NCBI RefSeq assembly: GCF_014852585.1
Contig: NZ_JACVBX010000007.1
Span: 124,001 to 188,000 of the forward strand
Origin: Pseudomonas sp. PDM18
GTDB lineage: Bacteria; Pseudomonadota; Gammaproteobacteria; Pseudomonadales; Pseudomonadaceae
Direction of reading: 5' to 3'
DNA: 64,000 nucleotides
Under the pieces are notes generated by a model that saw only the letters and a list, made by a program, of their open reading frames with translations, ran no database searches and had not been told where the DNA came from. Position numbers and translations under genes: made by a program. Shown piece after piece: positions 51,217 to 63,291 of this stretch. Each line of letters begins with the position of its first letter. Position 1 is the first letter of the stretch.

Positions 51217-51915
51217 ATGGATAAAGGCACCTCCCGGAATATTGATTCGGATCAATTGGCACCTGAGACCCCTGTCGCGGGCGCCTGCGGTCCTTTGTCG
51301 CTGCTCCGGAACCCGGCACGTGGCGAGCTGTCGGCGACGCTGGTTCTGGCGCACGGAGCGGGTGCGCCGATGGACATTCCGTTCATGGACGACATCGCTG
51401 CGCGCCTGGCCGAAAGGGGTATCTCAGTGGTGCGCTTCGAGTTCCCCTATATGGCTATGCGCCGACAGGACGGAAAGCGCCGCCCGCCGAACCCGCAGAA
51501 GCAGTTGCTCGAGTGCTGGCGGCAGGTTTACGCGCAGGTCCGCGCTGAGGTATCGGGCCAGCTGGTCATCGGCGGAAAGTCCATGGGCGGGCGGATAGCC
51601 AGCCTGCTGGCGGACGAGTTGGGCGCCGACGCGCTGGTCTGTCTCGGCTACCCGTTCTATGCCGCCGGCAAGCCTGAGAAGCCGCGCGTTGCCCATCTCG
51701 CTGAGCTGAAGACGCCGACGCTGATCGTGCAGGGCGAGCGTGATGCGCTGGGAGATCGCCCCACGGTCGAGAGCTACTCGCTGTCGCCAGCGATCCAATT
51801 GCAGTGGCTGGCCGCTGCCGACCACGACCTCAAGCCGCTCAAGGCCTCCGGGCTGACCCACGAGCAACATCTGGAAAGCACAGCCGCCAGGATCGAAGCT
51901 TTTCTATTGCGCTAA
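51217..51915 (+). CDS. Alpha/beta-hydrolase family protein (KANL3/Tex30-like)
   Basis: A 232-aa cytoplasmic hydrolase-fold protein. The nucleophile elbow is VIGGKSMGGRIASLLADE (Ser in GKSMGG). The oxyanion-side LVLAHGAGAPMDIPFMDDIA and the late His in DHDLKPLKASG complete the triad. The bacterial KANL3/Tex30-like group has no fixed substrate. ATG at 51217 has GGAG upstream, but the ANR box for ccoN2 then lies within codons 9-13, so a later start cannot be excluded. Divergent from ccoN2; possibly affected by oxygen level. Confidence 0.8.
   Translation: MDKGTSRNIDSDQLAPETPVAGACGPLSLLRNPARGELSATLVLAHGAGAPMDIPFMDDIAARLAERGISVVRFEFPYMAMRRQDGKRRPPNPQKQLLECWRQVYAQVRAEVSGQLVIGGKSMGGRIASLLADELGADALVCLGYPFYAAGKPEKPRVAHLAELKTPTLIVQGERDALGDRPTVESYSLSPAIQLQWLAAADHDLKPLKASGLTHEQHLESTAARIEAFLLR
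51242..51255 (-). promoter_or_regulatory. ANR box of the cco2 operon
   Basis: TTGAT-TCGG-ATCAA, an exact match to the ANR/FNR consensus. If centred near -37 to -41, transcription would start about 51207-51212. It falls inside the first codons of the divergent hydrolase gene. Confidence 0.85.
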
Positions 51916-52004
51916 TCGGTCCTTAATGCAGGAGTTCCTATCCTCGCCAGCGTCGGCTCCCCGGAGTCGACGCCCCGCTTCCAGAGGACAGGCTGAACGC
52001 TGCC

Positions 52005-53177
52005 ATGAACCCCGATTACGCTGAACGCATTGCCACCCAATCCTTCCGATACGCCCCCGGCGCCGCGCACAGCCTGTTGCTGACTGGCGCGACCGGCTTT
52101 CTCGGCGGCTCCGTTGCTGCCCACCTGATCGCGGACGGCCACGGTCCAGCGTTGCTGTTTCTCGTCCGAGCAGAAACTTCGGAGCAGGGCCTGGAGCGGT
52201 TGCGTGACAACCTGCGCCTGCATTGCGTGCCGGAGACTGCGCTGAAGGGCCTTCAAGAGGACCAGATTCTCTGCGGCGACCTGCTGGACACTGCGTGGAT
52301 GCAGGACGAGCGCGCCCGCCTGATGCGCGTGGAGCAGGTGATCAACTGCGCGGCGGTGGCTTCGTTCTCGAAGAACCCGAGCATCTGGCCGGTAAACGTC
52401 GAGGGCACCTTCGCGTTTGCCCGCCTGCTCAGCCAGTCGCGCAACCTCAAGCGCTTCCTTCACGTGGGCACGGCCATGTGCTGCGGACCGCAGCGCGAGT
52501 CGCCGGTGCGCGAGTCCTGGGACTTCCCCGACACTGAAGAGCAACTGGTGGACTACACCGCCTCCAAGGCCGAGATCGAGCGACGCATGCGCGAAGAGCT
52601 ACCGTCGTTGCCGCTGGTGGTCGCGCGCCCCTCCATTGTGGTTGGGCACCGCGAACTGGGCTGCCGTGCGTCGGGGAGCATTTTCTGGGTGTTCCGCATG
52701 GGCTTCGCCTTGGAGAGCTTCACCTGCGACCTGGATGAGCAGATCGACGTGATCCCGGTGGACTACTGCGCCGAAGCGCTGGTGGCTCTGGCGCTCAAGC
52801 CGACGCTGAGCCACAGTCTCTATCACATCTCCGCCGGCCACGGTTCGGCGTGCACCTTCGGCGAGATTGATCGCGCCTATGCCGACGCGCGTGGCGAGCA
52901 ACCCGTGGGGGCTCGCTACCGCAAGGTCAGCAGCGAGGATCTGCGCGAACTGGCCGGCAGCTTCGAGAGCCGCATCGGCAAGGCCAACCCGCGCCTGGTG
53001 CTGCGGGCGTTACGCCTTTACAGCGGCTTCGCCGACCTCAACTACCTGTTCGATAACCAGCGTCTGCTGGATGAAGGCATTGCCGCACCACCGCGCTTCA
53101 CCGACTACGTGGACGTGTGCGTGCATTCCTCGCGGGATGTCAGCATCCCGGCTCAGATGCAGTGGGATTTCAAGTGA
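52005..53177 (+). CDS. NAD-dependent epimerase/thioester-reductase-like SDR protein
   Basis: A 390-aa extended SDR. The Rossmann motif is LLTGATGFLGGSVAAHL (about residues 25-41), and the catalytic Tyr-x3-Lys is in VDYTASKAEIE. The domain resembles the reductase parts of thioester/male-sterility (acyl-CoA reductase) proteins. No carrier or CoA domain is present. It follows the hydrolase gene by 89 bp on the same strand and may be co-expressed with it. Substrate unknown. Confidence 0.82.
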   Translation: MNPDYAERIATQSFRYAPGAAHSLLLTGATGFLGGSVAAHLIADGHGPALLFLVRAETSEQGLERLRDNLRLHCVPETALKGLQEDQILCGDLLDTAWMQDERARLMRVEQVINCAAVASFSKNPSIWPVNVEGTFAFARLLSQSRNLKRFLHVGTAMCCGPQRESPVRESWDFPDTEEQLVDYTASKAEIERRMREELPSLPLVVARPSIVVGHRELGCRASGSIFWVFRMGFALESFTCDLDEQIDVIPVDYCAEALVALALKPTLSHSLYHISAGHGSACTFGEIDRAYADARGEQPVGARYRKVSSEDLRELAGSFESRIGKANPRLVLRALRLYSGFADLNYLFDNQRLLDEGIAAPPRFTDYVDVCVHSSRDVSIPAQMQWDFK

Positions 53178-53206
53178 CTCGCTAGAACGCTGCGTTCCTT
53201 GACCTT

Positions 53207-53284
53207 GTAGGAGCGAGCTTGCTCGCGGACGAACGGGCCGGCAGTTCCGGTGGGGAGGGGATCGCGAGCAAGCTCGCTCCTACA
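53207..53284. repeat. REP-like inverted pair before aer
   Basis: GTAGGAGCGAGCTTGCTCGC and GCGAGCAAGCTCGCTCCTAC separated by about 38 bases. Same family as 26082-26160. Confidence 0.8.
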
Positions 53285-53304
53285 GCTAGTCTCTGGATCA
53301 GAGC

Positions 53305-53373
53305 GTAGGGCGCATACCCCGGAACGGGTTATCCGCCGCAATGGCGGATAACGCCTGGGGCGTAATTCGCCCG
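53305..53373. repeat. Second copy of the GTAGGGCGCATA repeat family
   Basis: GTAGGGCGCATACCCCGGAA, then GGGTTATCCGCCGCAATGGC, GGATAACGC and GGCGTAATTCGCCC. It shares the ends and the GGCGGATAACG core with 11731-11805. It overlaps no gene. Confidence 0.6.
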
Positions 53374-53396
53374 ACGGTCCTAGGTGAGCTTTGGCC

Positions 53397-54962
53397 CTAG
53401 CGGTTGAAGCGCTCCACCAGCGAGTACTGCCTTTGCGCGGTCTGTGTCAGCTCTTCGCTGAGCAGGGCGGTGCGCTGCGCCTCGCCGGATGTCTGGTCGG
53501 CGAGATTGGCGATGGTGCTGATGTTGCGATTGATCTCCTCGGCGACGGCGCTCTGTTCCTCCGCCGCGGCGGCGATCTGGGTGGCCATTTCGGTGATGTT
53601 GGCCACCGCATCGCTGATCCCCACCAGCGCGTTGTCCGCCTGCAGCACGCGCTCCACGCCTTCGTCGGCCTGGCGGCGGCCGGAGTCCATGGCGCGCACC
53701 GCCTCGGTGGCGGTATTCTGCAGGTTGGCGATGAGCTGGTGAATCTGCCCGGTGGACTCGGCAGTGCGCTGGGCCAGGGAGCGGACTTCATCGGCGACCA
53801 CGGCGAAACCGCGGCCCATCTCGCCGGCACGGGCGGCTTCGATGGCGGCGTTGAGCGCCAGCAGGTTGGTCTGGTCGGCGATGCCCTTGATCACGTCCAC
53901 CACGCCACCGATCTGCTCGCTGTCGCGGGCCAGTTGGCTGACGGCTTCACCGGTTTCGCCCACGGAGCTGGAAAGACGCTGCATGGCCTCGCGCGTCTCG
54001 GCGGCGATCTGTCGGCCTTCGGTGGTCAGGTTGTTGGCCTGGCGAGTGGCATCGGCGGTGCGCTGCACGTTGTCGGCCACTTCCTGAGTGGTGGCGGCCA
54101 TCTGGTTGACGGCGGTGGCCACCTGCTCGGTTTCCTGGCGCTGGCGGTCCAGCCCGGCGGAACTGTGGTGGGCCAGGGAATCCGCTTCGCGGGCCTGCTC
54201 GGTGAGGGTTTCGGCGGTGTCCTGCAGACGGGTCAGGCAGGTCTTCAGCCTTGCTTCCTGGCTGAGGATCGACATTTCCAGGCGTGCCTGGGCGCCGCGG
54301 CTGTCGGTGTACATCTGTGCGATCAGCGGGTCGGAGGTAGTCTGCTCGGCCAGGCGCAGCAGGCGCTTCAGCCCGCGTTGCTGCCAGCCCAGGCCGGCGA
54401 GGCCCAGCGGGATCGAGAGCAGGGCGGCCAGCAGGAAACCCCAGTGAGAGTTCAGCCAGGCGCCGATGAGGAAGCCGATCTGGCCGATCAGGATGAACGG
54501 GAGCCAGTCCAGCAGCACCGGCAGCCAGCGGTCGCGGGTGGGAATGGCCGATTTACCGGCATTGATGCGCGCATACAGCGCTTCGGCGCGGCGTACCTGT
54601 TCGGCGCTGGGCTTCACCCGCACCGACTCGTAGCCGACGATCTCGTTGTGCTCGTACATCGGCGTGACGTAGGCGCTGACCCAGTAATGATCGCCGTTCT
54701 TGCAGCGATTCTTGACGATGCCCATCCAGGGGCGGCCTTTCTTCAGGGTCGCCCACATGTGTGCAAACACCGCCGGCGGCACGTCCGGGTGGCGCACCAG
54801 GTTGTGCGCCGCGCCCACCAGCTCCTCGCGTGAGAAACCGCTGATGGCGCTGAAGGCATCGTTGACGTAGCTGATGACACCGCGGGCGTTGGTCGTGGAG
54901 ATCAGCCGCTGTTCGGCAGGGAAGGTGCGTTCACGCTGGGTGATCGGCTGGTTGTTGCGCAT
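53397..54962 (-). CDS. aer: Aerotaxis receptor Aer (PAS-domain chemoreceptor)
   Basis: Steers swimming by sensing redox or oxygen change, 521 aa. The N-terminal PAS domain (about 15-120) has [23 protein letters not shown] and [23 protein letters not shown], typical of the FAD-binding Aer PAS. Two membrane segments follow (about 152-190). The cytoplasmic signalling domain ends in the MCP hairpin [25 protein letters not shown]. No periplasmic ligand domain is present. The ANR box upstream suits the known Anr control of aer in P. aeruginosa. Confidence 0.94.
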   Translation of the reverse strand: MRNNQPITQRERTFPAEQRLISTTNARGVISYVNDAFSAISGFSREELVGAAHNLVRHPDVPPAVFAHMWATLKKGRPWMGIVKNRCKNGDHYWVSAYVTPMYEHNEIVGYESVRVKPSAEQVRRAEALYARINAGKSAIPTRDRWLPVLLDWLPFILIGQIGFLIGAWLNSHWGFLLAALLSIPLGLAGLGWQQRGLKRLLRLAEQTTSDPLIAQMYTDSRGAQARLEMSILSQEARLKTCLTRLQDTAETLTEQAREADSLAHHSSAGLDRQRQETEQVATAVNQMAATTQEVADNVQRTADATRQANNLTTEGRQIAAETREAMQRLSSSVGETGEAVSQLARDSEQIGGVVDVIKGIADQTNLLALNAAIEAARAGEMGRGFAVVADEVRSLAQRTAESTGQIHQLIANLQNTATEAVRAMDSGRRQADEGVERVLQADNALVGISDAVANITEMATQIAAAAEEQSAVAEEINRNISTIANLADQTSGEAQRTALLSEELTQTAQRQYSLVERFNR

Positions 54963-55030
54963 CAGGCTGGGGTCTCGGAGAAAGGCGAATTGGCACGTCT
55001 GTCCAGCTTATCGGCCGCCGGCTCTAAAAT

Positions 55031-55044
55031 TTGATGGCAATCAC
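55031..55044 (-). promoter_or_regulatory. ANR box of aer
   Basis: TTGAT-GGCA-ATCAC, one mismatch from the consensus, centred 75 bases before the aer start. Confidence 0.75.
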
Positions 55045-55125
55045 AGGAAAATGTCAGAAGAGTGACGCCGAGAGAATGACGATAGCGTATCGCCACCGGT
55101 CACGGAAATGAAACAAAAGAAGGAG

Positions 55126-55150
55126 GCGGCGGCCCGTTGCAGGCCGCCGC
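55126..55150 (-). terminator. Terminator of acnA
   Basis: Perfect 9-bp stem GCGGCGGCC / GGCCGCCGC with a 7-base loop, followed on the minus strand by CTCCTTCTTTTG. It lies 7 bases past the acnA stop. Confidence 0.82.
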
Positions 55151-55156
55151 ACCGCT

Positions 55157-57889
<2,733 letters not shown>

Positions 57890-58248
57890 GACATTCTCCT
57901 CAGGCTTGGATTCTGCTCGTGATCGGCGGCGCGGCCGAATCAACGGCGCACAGGCGATACTTGGCGAAGGAGGGCGCTAACGTCCTGATCCATCGCAGGC
58001 CTGGTTCATTCAGACAGGCTGCGGTCGGTGGCATCTTCGCCAGGCAGGGCAATCATCGGGCAGTCTTCTGGCGGGCTGAGCCAGACCACTCAAGCTAGAC
58101 CGCCCGAAGGGGTATTGCCATCTGTTCTGGACCCCAGGTTCCCCAGTGGGGTTCAGATCAAGTGAATATTGTCGTGGGAAGTTTCCTGCGAATCTGCATG
58201 AAACCTGTGCGGGCAGCCTCTATAGTGCGCGGCCAAGGAGACACCCCG
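57890..58248. other. acnA-rlmM divergent promoter region
   Basis: About 360 bp with no visible gene. TATAGT at about 58220-58225 is a plausible -10 for rlmM. GAACCTGGGG/CCCCAG-type short inverted repeats occur near 58130-58150. I could not identify a specific regulator site. Confidence 0.45.
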
Positions 58249-59316
58249 ATGAATACCCTCTTACTGCATTGCCGTCCAGGCTTCGAGAACGAGGTCTGTG
58301 CCGAGCTGTCCGAGCACGCCGCGCGCCTGGACATCCCCGGCTACGCCCGAGCCAAGCCGTCCTCCGCCTACGCCGAGTTCATCTGCATGGACGCCGATGG
58401 CGCTGGCCGCCTGATGCGCCAGTTGCGTTTCCCTGAGCTGATCTTCCCGCGCCAGTGGGCGCGTGGGAACGGCTTCACCGCGCTGCCGGAAACGGACCGC
58501 ATCGGCGCGATCCTCGAGGCCCTGGCCGACTTTCCGGCATGCGGCAGCCTCTGGCTGGAGGTGTTCGATACCAACGACGGCAAGGAGCTATCGACCTTCT
58601 GCCGCAAGTTCGAGAAGCCCCTGCGCGCCGCCTTGGTGAAATCCGGCAAGTTGGTGGAAGACCCCAGCCTGCCGCGCCTGCTGCTGACCTTCCGCTCCGG
58701 CCGCGAGGCCTTCATCGGCCTGGCCGAGGCGCGCAACTGCGCCATGTGGCCCATGGGTATCCCGCGCCTGAAATTTCCCCGCGAGGCTCCCAGCCGCTCG
58801 ACGCTGAAGCTGGAAGAGGCCTGGCACCACTTCATTCCGCGCGCCGACTGGGACCGCCGCCTGGCGCCGGACATGCTCGCCGTGGACCTGGGCGCATCGC
58901 CCGGCGGCTGGACCTGGCAGCTGGTGAACCGGGAGATGCGCGTGGTCGCCGTGGACAACGGGCCGATGGCGGAGAACCTGATGTACTCCGGGCTGGTCGA
59001 GCACCAGCGCGTTGACGGTTACGCCTTCCGTCCGCGCCAGCGCATGGACTGGATGGTCTGCGACATCGTCGAGAAGCCCGCGCGCACTGGGGCGATGATC
59101 GAAACCTGGATCGGCGAGGGGTTGTGCCGCGAGGCCATTGTCAACCTCAAGTTGCCGATGAAGCAGCGCTACGCCGAGGTGCAGCGTATCCTCGACCGCC
59201 TGGAGGAGTCCTTCCGCGAGCGCGGGCTGAAGGTGCAGATCGGCTGCAAGCAGCTCTACCATGACCGCGAGGAAGTGACCTGCCACCTGCGCCGACTCGA
59301 GAAGGGCGAGCGCTAG
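58249..59316 (+). CDS. rlmM: 23S rRNA 2'-O-ribose methyltransferase RlmM
   Basis: Methylates the ribose of C2498 in 23S rRNA using S-adenosylmethionine. The 355-aa protein has an N-terminal THUMP-like domain and a C-terminal RFM domain with DLGASPGGWTWQLVNREM (SAM-binding) and the K-D-K-E catalytic tetrad distributed over MVCDIVEKP and VNLKLPMKQRYAEV. ATG at 58249 follows AAGGAG; the open frame before it lacks family sequence. Confidence 0.95.
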   Translation: MNTLLLHCRPGFENEVCAELSEHAARLDIPGYARAKPSSAYAEFICMDADGAGRLMRQLRFPELIFPRQWARGNGFTALPETDRIGAILEALADFPACGSLWLEVFDTNDGKELSTFCRKFEKPLRAALVKSGKLVEDPSLPRLLLTFRSGREAFIGLAEARNCAMWPMGIPRLKFPREAPSRSTLKLEEAWHHFIPRADWDRRLAPDMLAVDLGASPGGWTWQLVNREMRVVAVDNGPMAENLMYSGLVEHQRVDGYAFRPRQRMDWMVCDIVEKPARTGAMIETWIGEGLCREAIVNLKLPMKQRYAEVQRILDRLEESFRERGLKVQIGCKQLYHDREEVTCHLRRLEKGER

Positions 59317-59416
59317 CGACGCGGAACTACCCGGTCACGCCACCCGACCTTCGGTGACTTGCCGCGCCGCCCGGCATTGCCCATGCTGTGCGGCGCGAGA
59401 TCTTCCGGAGACCTTC

Positions 59417-60295
59417 GTGAAGCGAAAGTTGCCCTCCCTTCTGGGCAGTTACAGCCGCATGCTGCTGCCACGCCGTGGCCTCGGCCAGGGCGAGCGTGTG
59501 CCCTACCTGGCGATGGACAGCCGCACCCTGAAATTCGACCTGCGCCACCTGCGCGCGTACCGCCAGCACTTCGGCCTCGACCCGACGCTGGGCGTGCCGT
59601 TGCTCTATCCGCAGGTCATCAGCCTGCCGCTGCACCTGCGCCTGCTCAGCCGCTCGCGCATGCCGCTGTCGGTGGTCGGGCTGATCCACCTGCGCAGCCA
59701 TATCCAGCGCTACCGCATGCTCGACGAGAACGAGCCGCTGCAGTTCGACTGCCGCATCCTCACCAGTCGCCGCAGCGAGCTGGGCCTGGAGGTGGACGTG
59801 GTCACCGAGGCCTGGCACCACGACATGCTCTACTGGCAGTCGATCACCACCTACCTGCGCCGGGGTGATTTCCTCGATGACGGGAGCCAGCCCGATCCAC
59901 TGCCCGAGCGCGCCCAGTGGCAGACCCTGGAAGCGCCGGTGCATGCGGGCGTGCAGTGGCGCGTGCCGAAGATTGTCGGTTGGCGCTACGCCGGGCTGAG
60001 CGGCGACTTCAACCCGCTGCACCTGTCACGGCTGATGGCCTCGCACTATGGCTTCGGCAAACCCTTCGCCCACGGCATGTGGGGCTTGGCGCGCAGCCTG
60101 ACCGGCCGTCGCCTGGCCGAGAACGTGCGCCTGGATGCGCACTTCAAGGCGCCGCTGCCGCTGGGTAGCCAGGTGAAGCAGGTCTACCGTCGCCTGGGCA
60201 AGAAGGAGCAGTGGGCGCTGCTGCCCGCCGAGGGCGATGGCCAGCCGATGCTGCTGGCGCAGCTGGACGAGGCGCCGGACGGGCCGTTGCGTTAG
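59417..60295 (+). CDS. MaoC-like hotdog-fold dehydratase family protein, GTG start
   Basis: A 292-aa protein in the double-hotdog hydratase group. The C-terminal half has the hydratase motif YAGLSGDFNPLHLSRLMASHYGFGKPFAHGMWGLARSL, with Asp and His in the expected order. The N-terminal half is more diverged (LLPRRGLGQGERVPYLAMDS). GTG at 59417 is preceded by CGGAG; no better ATG is in range. It lies about 100 bases after rlmM. It probably acts on an acyl-CoA or acyl-ACP; no specific partner is next to it. Confidence 0.82.
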   Translation: MKRKLPSLLGSYSRMLLPRRGLGQGERVPYLAMDSRTLKFDLRHLRAYRQHFGLDPTLGVPLLYPQVISLPLHLRLLSRSRMPLSVVGLIHLRSHIQRYRMLDENEPLQFDCRILTSRRSELGLEVDVVTEAWHHDMLYWQSITTYLRRGDFLDDGSQPDPLPERAQWQTLEAPVHAGVQWRVPKIVGWRYAGLSGDFNPLHLSRLMASHYGFGKPFAHGMWGLARSLTGRRLAENVRLDAHFKAPLPLGSQVKQVYRRLGKKEQWALLPAEGDGQPMLLAQLDEAPDGPLR

Positions 60296-60349
60296 GCGCT
60301 TAGCTTGGATGAATTATTGCGGCTTGGTTCGCATCGGTGCACGCTTTTC

Positions 60350-60373
60350 GTAGGAGCGAGCTTGCTCGCGAAC
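60350..60373. repeat. Single REP-like element
   Basis: GTAGGAGCGAGCTTGCTCGC followed by GAAC, in forward orientation, without an inverted partner nearby. Confidence 0.75.
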
Positions 60374-60388
60374 AGCATGGCAGAGCAG

Positions 60389-61945
60389 TCAACGACTCGT
60401 GGCGACGCGCGGTTGCAGCGGCACAAGGCCGGGCAGTTGCACTTCACCTTGCAATTCCACGGGGGCAATCAGCCAGGAACTGTTGAACAGGTACTGGTCG
60501 CTGAACCCGCTTACCAGTAATCCAATTTCATCCCCCGGCACGAGGCTGGCGCTGACGGCGTTCAACCGTGTGCTGCCCTGGTTCGCGAGCGGTTTCACCT
60601 GTTCGTCCAGGCGTCGGGTGCTGCCATCGGCGCTGCGGATCGCCAGGGCGGCGAAGAGCTGCGCTTCGGGGCGCTCCGTCAGCGGCTGGTTCAGGCGTAC
60701 TTCGGCGCTGCCGAGCAGGGCGCTGTGTTCGCTGACGCGCTGCAAGGGGATGAACCGGGAAGGTTGCAGCAGACCGCTCACCGCCGGGCGGATGGCGGTG
60801 CCCGGCAATGCGAAGGTGGGGCCGGGAGCCGGCAGGTCGTCCAGCGCCACGCCCTGGTCGAGATCGAGGCTGATGCACAGGTCCGGCACGCCGTCGGCGG
60901 CGCCGGGACGCTTGCGCAGCTTTTCCTCGTACCAGGCGACGATGCCGGTGTAGAGGTTGATTGCCCGCGAGCCGCAATGGATCACCGGCTCGTTGTTGAA
61001 CGGTGGCAACCCGCTCCAGGCCTGCAGCGGCGGCGGCAGGATGTGCCCGCCCTGCATGCCCAGCAGGCGTACGTCCGCGGGGCCCTGTTTCAGGCATTGT
61101 CGGATCTGCAGGCCTTGGTCCAGCGGGAACAGTGTGTCGCGCAGGCCCTGGATCAGCAGGGCGTCGGCGTGGGGCAGACGACCGGCCGCGCAATAACTGG
61201 CGAGGCTGTTGGCATGCAGTTCGGCCTGCACCGGCGCGGCCATGCGTCCGCCGGTGGTGTGCAGGTAATCGGCCTGGACGAACTTGCCCAGGTCGTAGCC
61301 GGTGGCCAGCCCCAGGCTCACCAGCACGCCGCCCCAGCCGATCTTCAGCTGGCCGTCCGGCGCCAGGGCGTCGGCCAGGTCGTACCAGGTGGCGATGGGG
61401 ACGATGGCGTCGATGCGCGGGTCTTCTGCCGAGGCCAGCAGTTGAACGGCGCCGCCGTAGCTTTCGCCGAGCATGCCGACGCGCGGATCGTTCGGGCCGT
61501 CCATAGTCAGCCGGGCCAGATGCGCCGTGGCCCAGTCGATCACCGCGCTGGCGTCCTGCACTTCGAACTGCGGGTTCATCATCTCGATGCGCCCGTCGCT
61601 GCCGCCCCAGCCGCGCTGGTCGTAGCTGACCACCCAGAAGCCGGCCTTCCAGGCGCGCAGCGCGGCGCGACCGGACATCATGTTCTTGCCGTAGTAACCG
61701 TCCGGTCCGGTCACCCGCCAGCCGCCCCAACCGTGGGTGTGGACGATCAGCGGGGCGCTTTCGCCGGCCTTGAGTACCGGTTGGAACACGGTAGCGGAGA
61801 GCTTCGTGCCGTCGCGGGCGGTGATGACGGCCTCGAACCAGGTAGCCGGCAGATCCTGCCCGGCGCTGGCGTTGAAGTCGGGGACCTGGTCGCGGGCGGC
61901 GCAGCCGGCGAGCAACACGAGGCACAGGCAGAGGAGGGCGCGCAT
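60389..61945 (-). CDS. Secreted alpha/beta-hydrolase lipoprotein (S15/CocE-like)
   Basis: A 518-aa hydrolase with a lipoprotein signal (LCLCLVLLAGCAARD), so likely outer-membrane or periplasmic. The catalytic elbow is GMLGESYGGAVQLLA (Ser in GESYGG). The oxyanion region reads VHTHGWGGWRVTGPDGYYGKN, and the His of the triad probably lies in GMQGGHILP. A C-terminal beta-rich domain (RLNQPLTERPEAQLFAALAI) resembles the X-Pro dipeptidyl-peptidase/CocE jelly roll. Substrate could be an ester or peptide. Confidence 0.83.
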   Translation of the reverse strand: MRALLCLCLVLLAGCAARDQVPDFNASAGQDLPATWFEAVITARDGTKLSATVFQPVLKAGESAPLIVHTHGWGGWRVTGPDGYYGKNMMSGRAALRAWKAGFWVVSYDQRGWGGSDGRIEMMNPQFEVQDASAVIDWATAHLARLTMDGPNDPRVGMLGESYGGAVQLLASAEDPRIDAIVPIATWYDLADALAPDGQLKIGWGGVLVSLGLATGYDLGKFVQADYLHTTGGRMAAPVQAELHANSLASYCAAGRLPHADALLIQGLRDTLFPLDQGLQIRQCLKQGPADVRLLGMQGGHILPPPLQAWSGLPPFNNEPVIHCGSRAINLYTGIVAWYEEKLRKRPGAADGVPDLCISLDLDQGVALDDLPAPGPTFALPGTAIRPAVSGLLQPSRFIPLQRVSEHSALLGSAEVRLNQPLTERPEAQLFAALAIRSADGSTRRLDEQVKPLANQGSTRLNAVSASLVPGDEIGLLVSGFSDQYLFNSSWLIAPVELQGEVQLPGLVPLQPRVATSR

Positions 61946-62096
61946 CGACTTTCCATAGTGGGGGCGAATGCGCCAGCATGCCCGGCGCCCGCAGCGCCCA
62001 CCCCCCAACCAAGGTTCGGTGACCCGGACGGACGCGGGGTGACCGCACGGTGCGCTTTGCGCGACAATGCGCCATTGGTTTTTCTGGAGTGACGTG

Positions 62097-62336
62097 ATGT
62101 CCCAGCCTGTCGATGCGATTCTCGACGCCACCGGCCTGAACTGCCCCGAGCCGGTCATGATGCTGCACAACAAGGTGCGCGACCTGCCGGCCGGCGGCCT
62201 GCTCAAGGTGATCGCCACCGACCCTTCCACCCGCCGCGACATCCCCAAGTTCTGCGTCTTCCTCGGCCACGAGCTGGTGGAGCAGCAGGAGGAGGCGGGG
62301 ACCTACCTGTACTGGATTCGCAAGAAGGCGGAGTGA
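62097..62336 (+). CDS. tusA: Sulfurtransferase TusA
   Basis: Carries persulfide sulfur from cysteine desulfurase for tRNA thiolation and other uses. The 79-aa protein has the signature [19 protein letters not shown] with the active Cys16, and the family ending [20 protein letters not shown]. Divergent from the hydrolase lipoprotein gene; terminator-like hairpin about 70 bases downstream. Confidence 0.95.
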   Translation: MSQPVDAILDATGLNCPEPVMMLHNKVRDLPAGGLLKVIATDPSTRRDIPKFCVFLGHELVEQQEEAGTYLYWIRKKAE

Positions 62337-62405
62337 TCATTCCGCCGATGCTGGATTGCGCGAAGGAGCGGACTGGATACTCCTCTGCGAGGCAACCTTC
62401 ACCTC

Positions 62406-62424
62406 AACCCTCTGGGAGAGGGTT
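62406..62424. terminator. Hairpin between tusA and ABC permease genes
   Basis: AACCCTC-TGGGA-GAGGGTT stem, with AACCTTC before and TTGGGTG after it, lies between convergent genes. Similar CCCTCTGGGAGAGGG elements are scattered in Pseudomonas intergenic regions. Confidence 0.55.
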
Positions 62425-62465
62425 TGGGTGAAGGTAATCAGCTGAGCCGAAATTCCAGATAGTCG

Positions 62466-63281
62466 TCAGCTGCCGACCGGGCGTGTGGCGATGTGCTGGG
62501 CGATCATCCGCCCGACCAGCGCGATGAAGGTCAGGGCGATCAGCACCACCGAGATGGCCGCCACGGCCGGGTCGATGTTGTCGCGCAGGCCGGACCAGAT
62601 CTGCCGGGGCAGGGTGTTCACCTCGGTACTGGTGACGAACAGGGTTACCGCGATCTCTTCCCAGGAGAGCGCAAAGCACAGCAGCGCCGTGCTCGCCACG
62701 CCCAGCTTGAGGTTCGGCAGCACCACCATGAAGGTGGTCTGGCCCAGGCTCGCGCCCAGGTTGCGCGCCGCCAGTTCGATGCGCCGGTCCAGTTGGCTCA
62801 GCGCCACCAGCATGGTCACCACGCCGTAGGGCACGACCATCACGATGTGCGCGATGGTCAGGCCGAACAGGGTGTCGTAGCCCAGGCCGGGGGCGAACTG
62901 GCTGACCTTGGTTTCCATGAAGTACAGGACCATCGCCGAGATCATCGGCGGGATCGCCATGGGCAGCAGCACCAGGCCGATCAGCAGGGTCGCCAGGCGC
63001 GAGCGCAGGTACCAGATGCCGAGGCTGAAGCTCACCGCCAGCGCGGTCGCGATGATGCAGGTGGCGGTCGCGACGATCAGGCTCTGGCCGATGGCCGCGA
63101 GCCATTCGGGGCTGTCCAGCAGAGCCTGGTAGTGGCGCAGCGACCAGTTGCCGTTGGGCATCGACAAAAAGCGCTTGCTGGTGAAGGACACCGGGATCAC
63201 CGCCAGCAGCGGGAAGACCATGAAGATCATCGCCATGGTCGCCAGCAGGCGGCTGGGGGTTTTGGTTTCGTGTGCGTTCAT
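62466..63281 (-). CDS. ABC transporter permease, PotC/spermidine-putrescine type
   Basis: A 271-aa inner-membrane permease with about six helices. The ATPase-contact EAA loop is ELAARNLGASLGQTTFMVVLPNLKLG. FVVPYGVVTMLV-type helices and the FTSKRFLSMPNGNWSLRHYQ periplasmic start resemble PotC-like permeases for polyamines or related compounds. The start is 10 bases after the upstream permease stop. Substrate is inferred only. Confidence 0.88.
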   Translation of the reverse strand: MNAHETKTPSRLLATMAMIFMVFPLLAVIPVSFTSKRFLSMPNGNWSLRHYQALLDSPEWLAAIGQSLIVATATCIIATALAVSFSLGIWYLRSRLATLLIGLVLLPMAIPPMISAMVLYFMETKVSQFAPGLGYDTLFGLTIAHIVMVVPYGVVTMLVALSQLDRRIELAARNLGASLGQTTFMVVLPNLKLGVASTALLCFALSWEEIAVTLFVTSTEVNTLPRQIWSGLRDNIDPAVAAISVVLIALTFIALVGRMIAQHIATRPVGS

Positions 63282-63291
63282 CGTTGAGTCC

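Noticed and set aside
62067-62067. Upstream ATG for tusA
   Set aside because: The family starts at [13 protein letters not shown] (62097), and the earlier ATG adds unrelated residues.
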